Shown here one piece after another: positions 5,077 through 6,505 of a DNA stretch of 6,505 bases (the first letter of the stretch is position 1; each line of letters begins with the position of its first letter). The position numbers were made by a program, and so were the translations under genes. This stretch comes from Pirellulales bacterium. Lineage in GTDB: Bacteria > Planctomycetota > Planctomycetia > Pirellulales > JALHPA01. Location: assembly GCA_022842745.1 (NCBI GenBank), contig JALHPA010000161.1, positions 1 to 6,505 of the forward strand, read 5' to 3'. The notes beneath the pieces were generated by a model. It saw nothing but the letters and a program-made list of their open reading frames with translations. It had not been told where the DNA came from and made no database searches.

Positions 5077-6505
5077 GTGTCCAAAAAAAACTGGGCCAAG
5101 CGGATACTGCCGATACCCTGGCCGCCAATGATTGGCGTCGCCATGTTGCTCTTGCTCGTCGCCGGGATCGTCGCCGGAAGACTCGCCAAGCGCCCCGACT
5201 CGCCCCAGGCACTCGGGCCGCTGTCGATTCTCGCCGCGGGCGACCGCCTCGCTCCCATCGCCGCTTGCGTTGGCCCCAATGCGCTCCCCTACCAGGTCGG
5301 GGCCGATATCCACGGCTTGGACCCGATCCGCCGCCGCTCCGATTGCCTCTTGTTGGATTGGGGAACTGCCCATCGCGGCGCCTCCGAATATGAAGAACTC
5401 GCGTTGGCCGATGCTCTCAAGTTGGAACGTCAGCTCGGTCTCAAGCTCCGGAATCTGGGACCGGGCGAGCTGGCCCTCGGCCCCCAATCGCTGGCCCGAC
5501 TCTCCGATGCCTCCGGCGTCGTCTGGCTCTCGGCCAATGTCTCCGACTCCGAAGGCCGTCCCGTGGGTGCTCTGCGTCGTTCCTCCAAGGCAGGCGGGCG
5601 TACCATCGCGGTCGTTGGTGTGCTTTCTCCCCGACTGACCCCTCCCCCGTACCACGCTGCCGACCTCGTTCCCGCGGTCAAACAGGCGCTCGCGGAAAAT
5701 CCCCTGGACTACGATCAGGCCGTCGTTCTGGCCTACGCCGATTCCACCGAGCAAGACGCGCTGCGCGCCGCCCTCCCGGCGTCAGTGATTGTCGTTGGTC
5801 CAACGGCAGTTGTTCCAAAGGGTTTCAATCCTTCCGGCGGCTCGGACCCGCGTCCGGCAGAGTCAACCGTTGCGGCGGCGCCTCCCTCGTGGGTAGTCTT
5901 TAGCATGCCCGAGAACTCGCGCCAGTGGACCAGCCAGACGGTCGTCCCAGTCCTCTCCTCCGGTGTTCCCGACCCATCGCATTTGCAAGCGTTCGAGCGC
6001 AAGCTCGCCAAGCGCGATCTGTCTCCCCTCCAGACCCCTTTCGTCCGACCGCCGGAATTAACCACCGGCTTCAAGGCCGAGGTGGTCGGAACCCAGGCCT
6101 GCCGCATTTGCCACGCCAGCGAATGCGCGGCCTGGGATGCAACCCGCCACGCCCGCGCCTGGCAGTCCCTGGTCGATCGCGGCATGAATTTCGATCCCCA
6201 CTGCCAGCGGTGCCATACCACCGGCTATGGATGGCTTAACGGATTCCAATCCGTCGCCCGCAGCGCGCATGCAACGGCCGTGGGCTGCGAAAGTTGCCAC
6301 GGGCCAGGCGGCGCCCACGTCGCCAACCCCCAGGTTCGGACTGGCTTGGTGGCAATTCAACAATGCGTTACCTGCCATCATCCCACGGTCGACCCAGGAT
6401 TTGACGTTCATCTAGCCTGGCAAAAAATCGCGCACGGTAAATCTCGCCCGCCGGCGTCGACCGGCGTCCCGTCGGCCAGCGTCCCATCAACCGGCGTCCC
6501 GTCAA
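5077..6505 (+). CDS. Membrane-anchored tetraheme cytochrome c554-like protein with phosphoesterase-like N-terminal domain (runs off right edge)
   Basis: The frame from the GTG is open to the window end, giving 476 complete codons. A basic N-terminus and a hydrophobic stretch (about residues 17-34) form a membrane anchor or uncleaved signal, placing the rest outside the cytoplasm. Residues about 48-250 have the alternating strand pattern of 5'-nucleotidase/metallophosphoesterase domains: LLLDWGTA (91-98), NLGPGELALG (126-135), VVWLSANVSD (148-157), IAVVGV (177-182), VVLAYADS (216-223). The expected metal-binding GD, GNHE/D and His positions appear replaced, so it is probably inactive. Four CxxCH heme c sites follow: CRICH (342-346), CQRCH (376-380), CESCH (404-408) and CVTCH (430-434). 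The surrounding AAWDATRHARAW, CHTTGYGW, GCESCHGPG, and FDVHLAWQKIAHGK are typical of the cytochrome c554 family. The role should be periplasmic electron transfer; donor and acceptor are unknown. Visible sequence ends in a Ser/Thr/Gly/Val/Pro repeat tail. It has its own leader and is probably transcribed apart from the peptidase gene. Confidence 0.9.
   Translation, partial: MSKKNWAKRILPIPWPPMIGVAMLLLLVAGIVAGRLAKRPDSPQALGPLSILAAGDRLAPIAACVGPNALPYQVGADIHGLDPIRRRSDCLLLDWGTAHRGASEYEELALADALKLERQLGLKLRNLGPGELALGPQSLARLSDASGVVWLSANVSDSEGRPVGALRRSSKAGGRTIAVVGVLSPRLTPPPYHAADLVPAVKQALAENPLDYDQAVVLAYADSTEQDALRAALPASVIVVGPTAVVPKGFNPSGGSDPRPAESTVAAAPPSWVVFSMPENSRQWTSQTVVPVLSSGVPDPSHLQAFERKLAKRDLSPLQTPFVRPPELTTGFKAEVVGTQACRICHASECAAWDATRHARAWQSLVDRGMNFDPHCQRCHTTGYGWLNGFQSVARSAHATAVGCESCHGPGGAHVANPQVRTGLVAIQQCVTCHHPTVDPGFDVHLAWQKIAHGKSRPPASTGVPSASVPSTGVPS
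6457..6505 (+). repeat. 15-bp in-frame tandem repeat at the 3' edge
   Basis: Three full units occupy 6457-6471, 6472-6486 and 6487-6501. The first and third read TCR-ACCGGCGTCCCG; the middle one is diverged. A fourth begins at 6502. The unit is five codons long and gives STGVP-SASVP-STGVP-S, a low-complexity tail directly after the last heme segment. The array continues beyond the window, so the copy number is unknown. Confidence 0.85.

Noticed and set aside
4762..5754. A 330-codon minus-strand open frame
   Set aside because: It lies opposite the end of the peptidase gene and the start of the cytochrome gene, both supported by motifs. Its translation has no domain features, and it crosses the regulatory spacer.
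6457..6505. CRISPR array at the right edge
   Set aside because: The units are contiguous 15-mers without spacers and in frame with the cytochrome, so this is a coding tandem repeat.

Overview
The base composition, gene content and protein style point to a GC-rich Planctomycetota-like bacterium, probably of the Pirellulales type. This is inferred from protein character only: a divergent UvrA, a cysteine-free enlarged prepilin peptidase, and a cytochrome c554-type protein fused to a phosphoesterase-like domain. No rRNA or other marker gene is present to fix the taxonomy. No mobile element, tRNA, rRNA or CRISPR array was seen.

Layout. Bases 1-2119 (minus strand) hold the N-terminal 706 codons of a UvrA-family ABC ATPase, which runs off the left edge. 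It is open throughout, and the many other open frames over it are shadows. A 180-bp divergent spacer follows. A tight plus-strand cluster then runs: a two-helix membrane protein (2300-2698), a cupin (2688-3068, overlapping by 11 bp), shikimate kinase aroK (3075-3593, 6-bp gap) and a type IV prepilin peptidase-like membrane protease (about 3650-4939). After a 137-bp spacer with a paired direct repeat, a TAAAAT box and a hairpin, a separate unit begins at 5077. It encodes a membrane-anchored tetraheme cytochrome with an N-terminal, apparently dead, metallophosphoesterase-like domain, and it runs off the right edge inside a 15-bp tandem repeat.

How the genes relate. The four clustered genes are probably cotranscribed, but they share no obvious pathway: aroK makes shikimate 3-phosphate for aromatic amino acids, the peptidase would process prepilin-like signal peptides, and the cupin has no identifiable substrate. 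The cytochrome has its own leader and a strong ribosome binding site, so it is probably regulated separately. The plus strand is C-rich in every gene. The plus-strand genes favour C-ending codons and uvrA, on the other strand, favours G-ending codons, which indicates a strong replication-strand skew.

I see no clearly new multi-gene system. The points most worth following are the degenerate ATPase motifs in the UvrA, the unusual peptidase, the cytochrome fused to a phosphoesterase-like domain without its metal ligands, and the regulatory-looking spacer before it.
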